Shown here in pieces: positions 7,409-15,779 of a DNA stretch of 41,394 nt. The number at the start of each line of letters is the position of its first letter. Position 1 is the stretch's first letter. Both the position numbers and the translations under genes were made by a program. Origin of the DNA: an uncultured Bacteroidales bacterium (GTDB lineage Bacteria > Bacteroidota > Bacteroidia > Bacteroidales > WCHB1-69); the NCBI GenBank assembly GCA_946409645.1, contig CAMJXE010000017.1, positions 1 to 41,394 of the forward strand, written 5' to 3'. The notes under the pieces are model-generated. The model saw nothing but the letters and a program-made list of their open reading frames with translations. It was not told the DNA's origin and did not search any database.

Positions 7409-8452
7409 ATGGTTAATAAAGATTTTTGCTTAAGTTCCTATATGGCTTTCCGTTATATATGGAAAGATGGTGTGGATTTTGTTGAGGGTTTTCAACACAA
7501 AAACTTCCGGCCTGTAGTTGATGAAGATCGTATTCCTGTAAAATCATCAGAAGATATTGACAGAGAAATCCAAAAACAGTTTGACGAATTGTATGCCAAA
7601 TACAACAACATCGGCATACTTCTTAGTGGTGGAATGGATAGTGCCAACTTGGCTGCATATCTGAAACCCGGCAGCCACGCTTACACTTTCAATTCGGTGT
7701 CAGGTGTGTTTGATGCCGATGTGGAACGTGCAAAAAAGTATTGCAAGAAATTCCAACTGAATCACCATTTGATTGACATTACGATGGAGGATTACGAGAA
7801 ATTCACTCCCCTCGTAATGCGGCATAAATTTGCACCTGTTCATTCCATTGAGCCACAGATATATAAGGCTGCCGAGATGGCAAAGAAGGATGGTGTACAG
7901 TTGATGATAGTGGGCGAAAGCGCTGACTTGATTTTTGGCGGAATGGATAAACTCATTAGTCCTATCTGGACGTTCGACGCGTTCGTTAAACGCTACACCT
8001 TTTTAGACCCCAAACAGGTTCTAACAAATCCTGTCGACCAGTCAGAATTGTTTGAAAGATACCGTCATGGGGAAGATGGAATTGATGTGCTAAAATTCAT
8101 GGACGAGGTGTTCTCCATCGAAAGCAGCAGTTCCTATCTTAATGCCTTTGGAGCAGCGTGGATGCCCTATTACGACCCGTATGCCAAACTCGTTATGGCG
8201 GAACCATTAGACATGAACAGAGTGCGGAATGGGGAACCTAAGTATTTGGTTCGTGGCCTATATGCTATCAAATATCCAGAATTAGAAATTCCATTCAAGA
8301 TACCGATGCCGCGTCCGGTGGATTCAGTATTTAAAAATTGGTCTGGTCCGAAACGTGCAGAGTTCAGAAAAGACATTGACATGTCCTCTTTGACTGGTAA
8401 CCAGAAATGGCAGTTATGGTGCGCGGAGAGGTTTTTGGAAATGATAGGATAA
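7409..8452 (+). CDS. Asparagine-synthetase-like ATP-dependent ligase without glutaminase domain, copy 2
   Basis: This paralogue of the gene at 5283 has exactly the same length (347 residues) and is collinear: NKDFCLSSYMAFRYI, the PP-loop ILLSGGMDSANLAAYL (SGGMDS at 73-78), HSIEPQIYKAAEMA, VGESADLIFGGMD and a conserved C-terminus PMPRPVDSVFKNWSGPKR. The glutaminase domain is again missing. ATG 7409 is chosen because it gives the same N-terminus as copy 1 and lies 4 nt after the acyltransferase stop; the open frame extends to 7358 inside the previous gene. It precedes pepM by 53 nt. The proposed role is amide formation on a carboxylate related to the phosphonate or glycan pathway; this is inference. 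Confidence 0.8.
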   Translation: MVNKDFCLSSYMAFRYIWKDGVDFVEGFQHKNFRPVVDEDRIPVKSSEDIDREIQKQFDELYAKYNNIGILLSGGMDSANLAAYLKPGSHAYTFNSVSGVFDADVERAKKYCKKFQLNHHLIDITMEDYEKFTPLVMRHKFAPVHSIEPQIYKAAEMAKKDGVQLMIVGESADLIFGGMDKLISPIWTFDAFVKRYTFLDPKQVLTNPVDQSELFERYRHGEDGIDVLKFMDEVFSIESSSSYLNAFGAAWMPYYDPYAKLVMAEPLDMNRVRNGEPKYLVRGLYAIKYPELEIPFKIPMPRPVDSVFKNWSGPKRAEFRKDIDMSSLTGNQKWQLWCAERFLEMIG

Positions 8453-8505
8453 ATAAAAATTAAGAGTAAACAGTTAGGTTTTTCACTAAAAAAAAGAGTT
8501 ATATA

Positions 8506-9819
8506 ATGGAAAAGAAAAAAACAGTATATTTGGGTATGATTGGGGACATCATGCACCCGGGGTTGATTAATATCATCAACGAAGGAGCAAAATATGGTGA
8601 CGTGATGATAGGCTTGTTCACTGACAAGGCAATATCTACTCATAAGCGGTTGCCTTACCTCTCATACGAACAGAGGAAAAACGTTATAGAAAACATTAAA
8701 GGTGTAAGCTGTGTAGTCCCTCAAGATGATTGGAGTTATGTTCCTAATTTGGTTAAGTATAAACCAGATTTTATTATTCATGGTGATGATTGGAAAGAGG
8801 GACCTAGCAAGTATTTGCGTGATGAGGTGTTCAAAGTTATGGAATCGCTTGGTGGCAAAGTGATTGAGATTCACTATACTAAAGGTATTTCAGCTTCTGG
8901 GCTGAAAGAGGCGATTGACTCTTTAGGCGTAACACCACAAGCAAGACTTGCTTCGTTACGTCGTTTGATTTCTGCCAAGCCGATAGTTCGCATTCTTGAA
9001 TCTCATAATGGACTGACTGGGCTTATCGCAGAACACACAAGTGTTGAGGTGAACGGACAGCATCGTGAATTTGACGGAATGTGGGCTTCTTCTCTGACCG
9101 ATAGTACCAGCAAAGGAAAGCCTGATATTGAGGCTGTGGACTTAACCACACGTCTTCACGACTTGAATGACACTTTAGAAGTGACTACCAAACCCGTTAT
9201 TTTTGATGGTGATACGGGCGGTAAAGTGGAACATTTTGTTTTCACTGTCCGCACATTGGAACGTTTGGGTATTTCAGCTGTCATCATTGAAGACAAAGTA
9301 GGTTTGAAACAAAACTCGTTGTTTGGCACTGATGCTGTGCAGACCCAAGATACTATCGAAGGTTTTTGTACCAAAATTAAAACAGGTAAAAATGCACAAA
9401 TTACTGAAGACTTTATGGTGATTGCCCGCATAGAGAGTCTTATTGCCGGCAAACCTGTTGAAGATGCGTTAGAGCGTGCTTTCGCTTATGTGGCTGCTGG
9501 TGCTGACGGCGTTATGATTCATAGCAAAAATAAAGACGGCATGGATATCAAAGAGTTCTGTCAACGTTTCAGAGAGAAGGATATTCATACACCTATTGTG
9601 GCCGTGCCTACCACATACAACCAGTTTACAGAAGAAGAGTTGGCGGAATGGGGAATTAATATAGTCATCTATGCCAACCACATGCTTCGCAGTGCCTATC
9701 CTGCCATGGTGAAGTGTGCGGAGAGCATTTTGGTAAACAGCAGAAGCCTTGAAGCTTCCGAACAATACTGTATGCCTATCAAACAAATCCTGAATCTCAT
9801 CCCCGGAACTAAAAAATAA
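8506..9819 (+). CDS. pepM: Phosphoenolpyruvate mutase with N-terminal cytidylyltransferase-like domain
   Basis: PEP mutase forms the C-P bond, converting phosphoenolpyruvate to phosphonopyruvate, the entry step of phosphonate synthesis. The 437-residue protein has a TagD-like domain at about 5-140 and the isocitrate-lyase-superfamily mutase at about 155-435. The mutase shows WASSL (193-197), DGDTGG (234-239) and the diagnostic EDKVGLKQNS (262-271), which separates PEP mutases from lyases. In the cytidylyltransferase domain the usual HxGH reads HPGL (17-20), losing the second histidine, and the second motif reads GISASGL. This domain may have lost activity. The next gene, ppd, starts 4 nt downstream, as expected because the mutase equilibrium must be pulled by decarboxylation. 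Confidence 0.93.
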   Translation: MEKKKTVYLGMIGDIMHPGLINIINEGAKYGDVMIGLFTDKAISTHKRLPYLSYEQRKNVIENIKGVSCVVPQDDWSYVPNLVKYKPDFIIHGDDWKEGPSKYLRDEVFKVMESLGGKVIEIHYTKGISASGLKEAIDSLGVTPQARLASLRRLISAKPIVRILESHNGLTGLIAEHTSVEVNGQHREFDGMWASSLTDSTSKGKPDIEAVDLTTRLHDLNDTLEVTTKPVIFDGDTGGKVEHFVFTVRTLERLGISAVIIEDKVGLKQNSLFGTDAVQTQDTIEGFCTKIKTGKNAQITEDFMVIARIESLIAGKPVEDALERAFAYVAAGADGVMIHSKNKDGMDIKEFCQRFREKDIHTPIVAVPTTYNQFTEEELAEWGINIVIYANHMLRSAYPAMVKCAESILVNSRSLEASEQYCMPIKQILNLIPGTKK

Positions 9820-9823
9820 CGAC

Positions 9824-10948
9824 ATGATTTCACCAGCGTTTTTCATCGAGAAGCTAAGAGAGAACGGCGTGGACTTTTTCGCAGGCGTACCCGATAGTCT
9901 GCTGAAAAACATGTGCGCTTACATCACAGACCACTTCGATACTGCGCACAACATTATCACCGCCAACGAAGGTGCTGCTATTGGTCTGGCTGCCGGGCAT
10001 TATCTAGCTACTGGCCAGCCCGCCTGTGTTTACATGCAGAACAGCGGCGAAGGCAATATCATCAATCCATTGGCATCTTTGACCGATCAAGAAGTTTATA
10101 ACATTCCCGTACTGCTCCTAATTGGTTGGCGTGGCCGTCCGGGTGTACATGACGAACCTCAACACGTGAAACAGGGTAAGATTACAACCGGCCTGCTCAA
10201 TGTAATGGGTGTCAACTATGAAGTATTAGCAAAGGATGAAGACAAAGCAGAGAAACAAATTACTAAAGCCATTAAAGCACTCCAAAATAAGGATGCTTTT
10301 GCTCTCGTAATTGAGAAGGATACTTTTGATGACTACAAACTCCAAAACGTGGAGGTAAACGACCTCACCATGAGCCGCGAAGAGGCCATCCAAACCGTTG
10401 CTGCTACGCTTGGAGACAGAGACTGCATTGTCAGTACCACGGGTATGATTAGCCGTGAACTCTTTGAGTATCGTGCTGCTATGAACCAAAGTCATGAACG
10501 TGATTTCCTGACAGTTGGTAGTATGGGACATGCCTCTCAGATTGCATTGGGTATTGCCCTTGCACAACCAGAGCGTCGCGTATGGTGCTTTGATGGTGAT
10601 GGTGCTGCCATTATGCACATGGGATCTATGGCCATTGTTGCCAACAAAGCTCCCAAGAACTATGTTCACGTGGTGTTCAACAATGGTGCTCACGACTCTG
10701 TGGGTGGTCAGCCTACGGTTGGTTTGAAGATTGACCTGCCTGCTGTGGCAAAGGCTGTTGGTTATAAAGCAACTTATAGTGTGGATAGCAAGGCTGAACT
10801 TGAAAATGTTCTTGCTAAAGTAAACGGCTTTGAGAGTCCGGCTTTACTTGAAATCAAAGTCAAGAAAGGCAACCGCAAGGATCTTGGCCGTCCTACCACT
10901 ACTCCTATCCAGAATAAAGAAGCTTTGATGCAGTTCTTGAAGAAATGA
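9824..10948 (+). CDS. ppd: Phosphonopyruvate decarboxylase
   Basis: This ThDP- and Mg-dependent enzyme decarboxylates phosphonopyruvate to phosphonoacetaldehyde, making C-P bond formation irreversible. The 374 residues include FFAGVPDSLLKNM at 18-30, catalytic Glu49 in ITANEGAAIGLAAGH, and the ThDP motif GDG(258-260)...NN(286-287) with AAIMHMGSMAIVA between. Length and motifs match the Ppd/AepY family. It follows pepM by 4 nt and overlaps the phosphoesterase gene by 4 nt (ATGA), so translation is probably coupled. No phnW/aepZ-type aminotransferase follows, unlike many AEP loci. Confidence 0.93.
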   Translation: MISPAFFIEKLRENGVDFFAGVPDSLLKNMCAYITDHFDTAHNIITANEGAAIGLAAGHYLATGQPACVYMQNSGEGNIINPLASLTDQEVYNIPVLLLIGWRGRPGVHDEPQHVKQGKITTGLLNVMGVNYEVLAKDEDKAEKQITKAIKALQNKDAFALVIEKDTFDDYKLQNVEVNDLTMSREEAIQTVAATLGDRDCIVSTTGMISRELFEYRAAMNQSHERDFLTVGSMGHASQIALGIALAQPERRVWCFDGDGAAIMHMGSMAIVANKAPKNYVHVVFNNGAHDSVGGQPTVGLKIDLPAVAKAVGYKATYSVDSKAELENVLAKVNGFESPALLEIKVKKGNRKDLGRPTTTPIQNKEALMQFLKK

Positions 10949-11676
10949 GAATTGTAATTCTTTCAGACATACATGCCAACGTAACAGCTTTTAAGGCTGT
11001 TCTTGCAGACATCTCTACTATTGGCAAAGTAGATGCTTTTGCCATTATTGGTGATTTGGTCAACTATGGCCCACGCCCCAATGAAATCATTGAGATGGTC
11101 AAGGACTTAGACAAGCCATTGTTGGTGAATCTGTGGGGTAATCACGAATACTCCATCTGTGGCGGAAGTTTAGAGCGTTTTGCCACAGATAGAGGTAGGG
11201 CAGTACTGCAATACACCAATTCAATCCTTACACCTGAGTCTCACGACTATTTGGATAAGGAGATGGAGCATAGCGGTTTCCAGAAGTGCCAGTTAGGAGG
11301 AAAGTCTTTCCTGTTTATGCATGGGAATCTGGATGATCCTTACTGGGGAAAGTTTGGGATTGATAAGATGAATGATGAGCGTTTTGCGGAATATGATTAT
11401 GTAATCAGCGGGCACTCACACGTTCCTCATTATGTTGAACATTTCTTTACGTCAGATGATGCTACATACCGTAACAAGAAACGGACAATCTTTATCAATC
11501 CAGGTTCTGTAGGACAACCTCGCAACCACAATTCATACGCCCAATATGGCATATTGGATGTTGAAAGTGGCAATTACGAGCATCGTTGCGTTTGGTATGA
11601 TGTGAAAGACGAGCAGAAACTGTTTAGTGATAGTGTAGATAAGTTTTATAAAGACAGATTAACATTAGGAATATGA
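10945..11676 (+). CDS. Calcineurin-like metallophosphoesterase (YfcE-type)
   Basis: The 243-residue protein carries all motifs of the binuclear metallophosphoesterase family: D8-x-H10 (SDIHAN), GD at 36-37, GNHE at 65-68, an HGN segment, GHSH at 156-159 and FINPGSVGQPRN. It probably hydrolyses a phosphomono- or diester made or recycled in this pathway; candidates are a nucleotide by-product or a phosphorylated intermediate, neither shown by sequence. The start overlaps ppd by 4 nt and the end overlaps the following SDR by 4 nt. Confidence 0.85.
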   Translation: MRIVILSDIHANVTAFKAVLADISTIGKVDAFAIIGDLVNYGPRPNEIIEMVKDLDKPLLVNLWGNHEYSICGGSLERFATDRGRAVLQYTNSILTPESHDYLDKEMEHSGFQKCQLGGKSFLFMHGNLDDPYWGKFGIDKMNDERFAEYDYVISGHSHVPHYVEHFFTSDDATYRNKKRTIFINPGSVGQPRNHNSYAQYGILDVESGNYEHRCVWYDVKDEQKLFSDSVDKFYKDRLTLGI

Positions 11677-12674
11677 AAAGTCTATATGTATTAAGTGGCG
11701 CATCCGGAATGACTGGTAGCGAACTTGTGAGACAAATATTAGAGGCAGAGAAAGATAGCCGTATCATTGGCTTTGACAACTTCTTTGCGAGTTCAATTGA
11801 TACAGTTAAAGAGTATCTTGACAACCCTGGATTCGTTTTCTATGAATACGATATCAACAATGCAGAACAGATGAAGGCCATCGAGGATCAGGTTTTGCGT
11901 GAGAAGGTTGCATACGACCGTACGGTTTATATCAACTGTGCTGCTGTAGTACATACAGAACACTTCTACGAAGTGGAACACACTTGGGAAACCAATGTGA
12001 TTTCCATGAAGTCATTCTTGGAGCAGGCCATCCGTGTTAAGGCTGACACTTACATCAACTGCTCAACCAGTGAAGTTTATTCCATGCAGTCTTGGAACGA
12101 GAATGGTGGCGTTCGTGAGAGTGACTATCTGATGATGTCAACTGCAGAACACAGCCAGCGCACCAGCTATGCCTGTGGTAAACTGATGACAGAGTTCTTC
12201 ATGAAAGATGCGGTGGATAAAGGCAAAATTAAGGGCTGCTCTATCCGTTTTGCCAACGTGTATAGCAAGCACGAGCGTTTTGCCAAACATATCATTCCGC
12301 ACATCATTAATGAACTGCTGGAGAAGGGTTCTGTAACTTTGCTGGAGAACTCAAAGAAAAACCGTCGTGCTTTCCTGCATAATATTGACAGCTGCCGCTC
12401 GGTAATGGCATTGATCAATTCAGACAAAGCATTGGATGGTACTGTCTATAATGTGGCTACTGACGAGGAAATCACCATCATTGACTTGACTTACAAGATT
12501 GCAGAGAAGATGGGACTCCCCAAGCCGGAGATTATCTTCAATGGCTACCGTAGCTCTGATCCTGAGCGTAGAATTTTGAATACTGAAAAGATTCGTACCC
12601 GCACGGATTGGACTCCAATTATCACACTTGACAAAGGGCTTGATATGTGCGTAGCATCCGTCATAAGCCACTAA
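11673..12674 (+). CDS. NAD(P)-dependent epimerase/dehydratase (extended SDR)
   Basis: The 333-residue protein is an extended short-chain dehydrogenase with a glycine-rich Rossmann motif SGASGMTGSELV (8-19), a serine-rich STSEVY block near 131-136 and the catalytic pair Tyr166/Lys170 in YACGK. A C-terminal substrate domain includes RAFLHNIDSC and VYNVATDEE, typical of nucleotide-sugar epimerases. It probably acts on an NDP-sugar, but its place inside a phosphonate operon also allows an oxo-phosphonate or its CMP derivative as substrate. It overlaps the phosphoesterase by 4 nt. A 285-bp gap with a promoter follows. Confidence 0.75.
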   Translation: MKSLYVLSGASGMTGSELVRQILEAEKDSRIIGFDNFFASSIDTVKEYLDNPGFVFYEYDINNAEQMKAIEDQVLREKVAYDRTVYINCAAVVHTEHFYEVEHTWETNVISMKSFLEQAIRVKADTYINCSTSEVYSMQSWNENGGVRESDYLMMSTAEHSQRTSYACGKLMTEFFMKDAVDKGKIKGCSIRFANVYSKHERFAKHIIPHIINELLEKGSVTLLENSKKNRRAFLHNIDSCRSVMALINSDKALDGTVYNVATDEEITIIDLTYKIAEKMGLPKPEIIFNGYRSSDPERRILNTEKIRTRTDWTPIITLDKGLDMCVASVISH

Positions 12675-12786
12675 AATATAGTTCTGGGAAACACCCTCAA
12701 GCAAATGAGAGAGCATGTGAAATCCGTAAAAGAATTGATAGTACTAATAGGGAATTGGTCTATGATGAAAAAATCCACTATAACTG

Positions 12787-12817
12787 TTGATTCTATTGTT
12801 TTTAATTTGTATTTTTG
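12787..12817 (+). promoter_or_regulatory. Internal Bacteroidetes promoter before licD
   Basis: TTG (12787-12789), a 20-bp spacer and TATTTTTG (12810-12817) fit the TTTG/TAnnTTTG consensus. The 285-bp gap (12675-12959) holds no convincing gene, and the predicted 5' UTR is about 140 nt. The licD-to-mutarotase segment may therefore be transcribed separately. Confidence 0.65.
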
Positions 12818-12959
12818 CTGCCTTATTTTTCATCAATTATTTGTTGACTTAAGCACTCGCAATAATAGGTGAAATAATGAGGACAGCAAATCGCATTAAC
12901 AACGACTTGCATATTATCCACTGATAATAATAAAATCAATTTACGGAATTAAAGAAACA

Positions 12960-13817
12960 ATGAAAGAGAGAGTTTTATCATCTGAGGAATTCCGGCGGTT
13001 GCAGCTGGTTGAATTGGAGGTACTGTCAGAAGTTGACAGGGTATGTAGAAAGCATAATATCAATTATGTTATTTATGGTGGTACTATGCTCGGAGCTGTC
13101 AGGCACAAAGGATTTATCCCTTGGGATGATGACGTGGACGTTGCCATGCTCAGGGAGGATTACATAAAATTCAAATCAGTCCTGTCTGATTTAAATCCCG
13201 ACATTTGTTATCTTCAAGATCATGAGACTGATCCTAATTATAGATGGGGATATACCAAAGTCAGGAGGACGGGCACTTCATATATTCGTCTAGGGCAGGA
13301 GCACATGAAATACAAAACAGGGATCTTTATAGATATTATGCCAATGGATGATGTCCCTCTATCAGTTCCTGGCCAAATCCTAGAATACTTTATTTGCTAT
13401 CTATTCCGTAAAATATTGTGGTCTGAGGCGGGAAAATATTCCAACACGGGATTCAAGCGGTTATGGTTTAAACTTATTAACCACATACCCGCAAGTAAAG
13501 TTTATAACTGGCTTGACAGAATTGTAAAAAAGAGCAGAAACGACACACCTAACAAGGTGAGATGCCTTCTCCTCCCCGCATATGGCAAACCGTTTGTACA
13601 TAATCCCATTACAATTAGGTATGGCATGCCAAAAGAATGGTTCTTAGAGAGAGCAGAGTATGATTTTGAAGGACATAAATTTTGGGGCACGAAAGATTAT
13701 GATGCAATAATGAAATATTCCTACAATGATTACATGAAGTTGCCCCCGGAAAATCAAAGAGAACAACATGCGCCAGTTTCATCTATCGACTTCGGTAATG
13801 CGCCGGCCAACAAATAA
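12960..13817 (+). CDS. LicD-family phosphotransferase
   Basis: LicD proteins transfer a phospho-alcohol (classically phosphocholine) or phosphonate from its CDP/CMP carrier to a sugar. This 285-residue member has INYVIYGGTMLGAVRHKGFI followed by the metal-binding WDDDVDVAM (Asp56-Asp60), FIDIMPMDDVP and a basic C-terminal half. It is directly followed by a LicC/PntC-like cytidylyltransferase 12 nt downstream, the enzyme pair expected for activating and attaching a phosphonate. The role as phosphonate transferase is inferred from pepM and ppd upstream. Confidence 0.85.
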   Translation: MKERVLSSEEFRRLQLVELEVLSEVDRVCRKHNINYVIYGGTMLGAVRHKGFIPWDDDVDVAMLREDYIKFKSVLSDLNPDICYLQDHETDPNYRWGYTKVRRTGTSYIRLGQEHMKYKTGIFIDIMPMDDVPLSVPGQILEYFICYLFRKILWSEAGKYSNTGFKRLWFKLINHIPASKVYNWLDRIVKKSRNDTPNKVRCLLLPAYGKPFVHNPITIRYGMPKEWFLERAEYDFEGHKFWGTKDYDAIMKYSYNDYMKLPPENQREQHAPVSSIDFGNAPANK

Positions 13818-13829
13818 AGATAGGAAGGG

Positions 13830-14582
13830 ATGAAAAGCCTGATTATTACCGTTGCTGGTATGTCCAGCCGCTTCAATAAGGATACTAAAGAGGATGTATT
13901 GAAGTGTCTCTATTATGAAGACACTCCTGCAAACTCCTTAATTAGTATACAAGTTCATAAGGCCTTTGATCTGGTGGACGAGATTGTTGTCGTGGGCGGT
14001 TACAGGTATGAAGACTTGGAACGGTTCGTTCACGATGAGATGAAAGATGTGAACCAAAAGATGAAGTTGGTGTATAATGACCATTATCACGATTATGGTT
14101 CCGGCTATAGCCTGCTCAAAGGCATTGAAGTGGTTTCAGAAAAGGCGAATGAGATAACCTTCATTGAGGGAGATCTATTCTTTAATACGGAGAGCGTAGA
14201 GAAAATACTCAATTCCAAGAAAGATGTCATTTCTGTGAATAACGAGCCCATTCTTTCCAACAAGGCTGTTGCGCTCTACTTTGATGCCAACAACTATCCT
14301 CATTACATCTATGATACCAGCCACTCTTGCTTAGAGATTCATGAACCTTTCACGGCTATCTACAATTCTGGCCAGATGTGGAAATTTATGAATCCTAGTA
14401 GAGTGAGGGAGATTTGCAAGTCCCTTACGCCTGAACAGAAACGAGGAACCAACCTGGAGATTATTCAAAAGTATTTCGGAGCGTATAAGAGCTCACAATT
14501 AGACATAGTAAGAATCAACCTCTGGTTCAACTGCAATACCGTAGCAGACTACCATGAGGCACTCAAAGCATTAAACAAATGA
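13830..14582 (+). CDS. LicC/PntC-like nucleotidyltransferase (candidate CTP:phosphonate cytidylyltransferase)
   Basis: The 250-residue protein has the signature of sugar-1-phosphate/LicC-type nucleotidyltransferases: SLIITVAGMSSRFNKDTKED (starting at residue 3) with an unusual VAGMSSRF in place of the common LAAGxGSR, then VLKCLYYE and an acidic EGDLFF metal site. The closest known functional relatives by context are PntC enzymes, which activate 2-aminoethylphosphonate as the CMP ester in phosphonate-decorating bacteria. It lies between LicD and a dehydrogenase gene, overlapping the latter by 4 nt. Phosphocholine or another phospho-alcohol is the alternative substrate. Confidence 0.75.
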   Translation: MKSLIITVAGMSSRFNKDTKEDVLKCLYYEDTPANSLISIQVHKAFDLVDEIVVVGGYRYEDLERFVHDEMKDVNQKMKLVYNDHYHDYGSGYSLLKGIEVVSEKANEITFIEGDLFFNTESVEKILNSKKDVISVNNEPILSNKAVALYFDANNYPHYIYDTSHSCLEIHEPFTAIYNSGQMWKFMNPSRVREICKSLTPEQKRGTNLEIIQKYFGAYKSSQLDIVRINLWFNCNTVADYHEALKALNK

Positions 14583-15754
14583 AGACGTTAAACGAGAAGT
14601 TAAACCTCCTTAAGCGGAAAATTGATGGAGATGAAAAGATAACCATTGCCATCTTTGGACTGGGTAGTGTTGGATGCTATTTGCTGGACTATCTGGTATC
14701 GTTAGCAGACCCTCAGTTAAAACTGGTTGTAGTAGGACGTAACGCTGAGAAGATGCAACAGGACGTAAACATCATCCGTACTGCTGCTACAATCCGTAGG
14801 CAGATGCGTGGTGAGATTGTGGTTGAAGGAGGTTGTGACTTCAAGGACGTAGTTTCTATTGAAACTGCCTTGAGAAAGATACAGCCAGATTTTATTGTTA
14901 ATAGCAGCCGCCTCTATGCCGGCTTGAAGTATGGTACCATTTCCTGGTCTAACCTTCGTGCATACGGTATCTGGAGTCCTATGTCTGTTCTCCTGGGTAA
15001 GAATATCATGGAGGCATACGGAAAGGCAGATTGCAATGCAATAAGCATTAACACTTCTTATTCTGATGCCGTTATTCCTTGGCTGAAGAGTGCCGGAATG
15101 CCTTATTTTGACTTTGGTAGCGGAAATCTAAATCACCTGATTCCCCGTATGAAGTTCTTTGTGGCTGAAAAGTTTGGTATTGAAAACCTTAATGATATTG
15201 ATATTACTCTTGTGGCCAGCCATTTCCATGATGTGGTAATCAGTAAGGAAGGCCATACGGAGGGAGTTAAGCTTCTGCTTAGCATCAAGTATCAGGGCAA
15301 AGAACTTGACATCAATCATGATGAAGTTTATAGAGCCTGCGGCATTCCTATGCCTACAGACCAGAAGCGAAATATGATGAACGCCTCCAGCAATTTCGAT
15401 ATCATTTATAGTATCCTGTCTGCAATTCGTGAGAAGAAGGCTATTAAGATTCATACACCTGGTGTTGATGGTCATATTGGTGGCTATCCCTTTATCGTTG
15501 ACGGAACTGGTGATGATATAAAGGGATATATGGCTCCAAACTACCCTCTTGAAGAGATGGAACAGGTGAACCGGAATTCAATTTACTGTGATGGAATTGA
15601 GAACGTGGTGGATGGCTGTCTTGTCTATACTGATGAACTTCTAAAGAAGGTGAAAGAATGTTTTGATGTTGTTATTCCCAAGACAGTTACATTGGACGAA
15701 GCAGAAAAGGTGGCAAATTTGTTGATTCAATACGTAATAAAACCAAATATTTAA
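14579..15754 (+). CDS. Rossmann-fold NAD(P)-binding protein, possible dehydrogenase of unknown substrate
   Basis: This 391-residue protein begins with a dinucleotide-binding motif IAIFGLGSVGCYLLDYL (GLGSVG at 27-32) followed by VVVGRN, a basic/asparagine end of beta-2 that could favour NADP. The rest (NAISINTSYSDAVIP, VASHFHDVVIS, CGIPMPTDQKRNMMNASSN, GVDGHIGGYPFIV) does not match a pathway enzyme I recognise. It is translationally coupled to the PntC-like gene (ATGA), which argues for a step close to CMP-phosphonate formation, for example reduction or reductive amination of phosphonoacetaldehyde. That role is a hypothesis. It is not a PhpC-type iron alcohol dehydrogenase and not PLP-dependent. 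Confidence 0.6.
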   Translation: MKTLNEKLNLLKRKIDGDEKITIAIFGLGSVGCYLLDYLVSLADPQLKLVVVGRNAEKMQQDVNIIRTAATIRRQMRGEIVVEGGCDFKDVVSIETALRKIQPDFIVNSSRLYAGLKYGTISWSNLRAYGIWSPMSVLLGKNIMEAYGKADCNAISINTSYSDAVIPWLKSAGMPYFDFGSGNLNHLIPRMKFFVAEKFGIENLNDIDITLVASHFHDVVISKEGHTEGVKLLLSIKYQGKELDINHDEVYRACGIPMPTDQKRNMMNASSNFDIIYSILSAIREKKAIKIHTPGVDGHIGGYPFIVDGTGDDIKGYMAPNYPLEEMEQVNRNSIYCDGIENVVDGCLVYTDELLKKVKECFDVVIPKTVTLDEAEKVANLLIQYVIKPNI

Positions 15755-15779
15755 TAGTATATCTTTAATCATCACTATT

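Noticed and set aside
5283..8452. Complete glutamine-dependent asparagine synthetases
   Set aside because: Both proteins lack the N-terminal glutaminase domain and its Cys2 nucleophile, and there is no room upstream for it in frame.
12706..12880. Short open frame of about 55 codons in the gap before licD
   Set aside because: It has no recognisable motif, overlaps the promoter at 12787-12817, and has low-complexity AT-rich composition.
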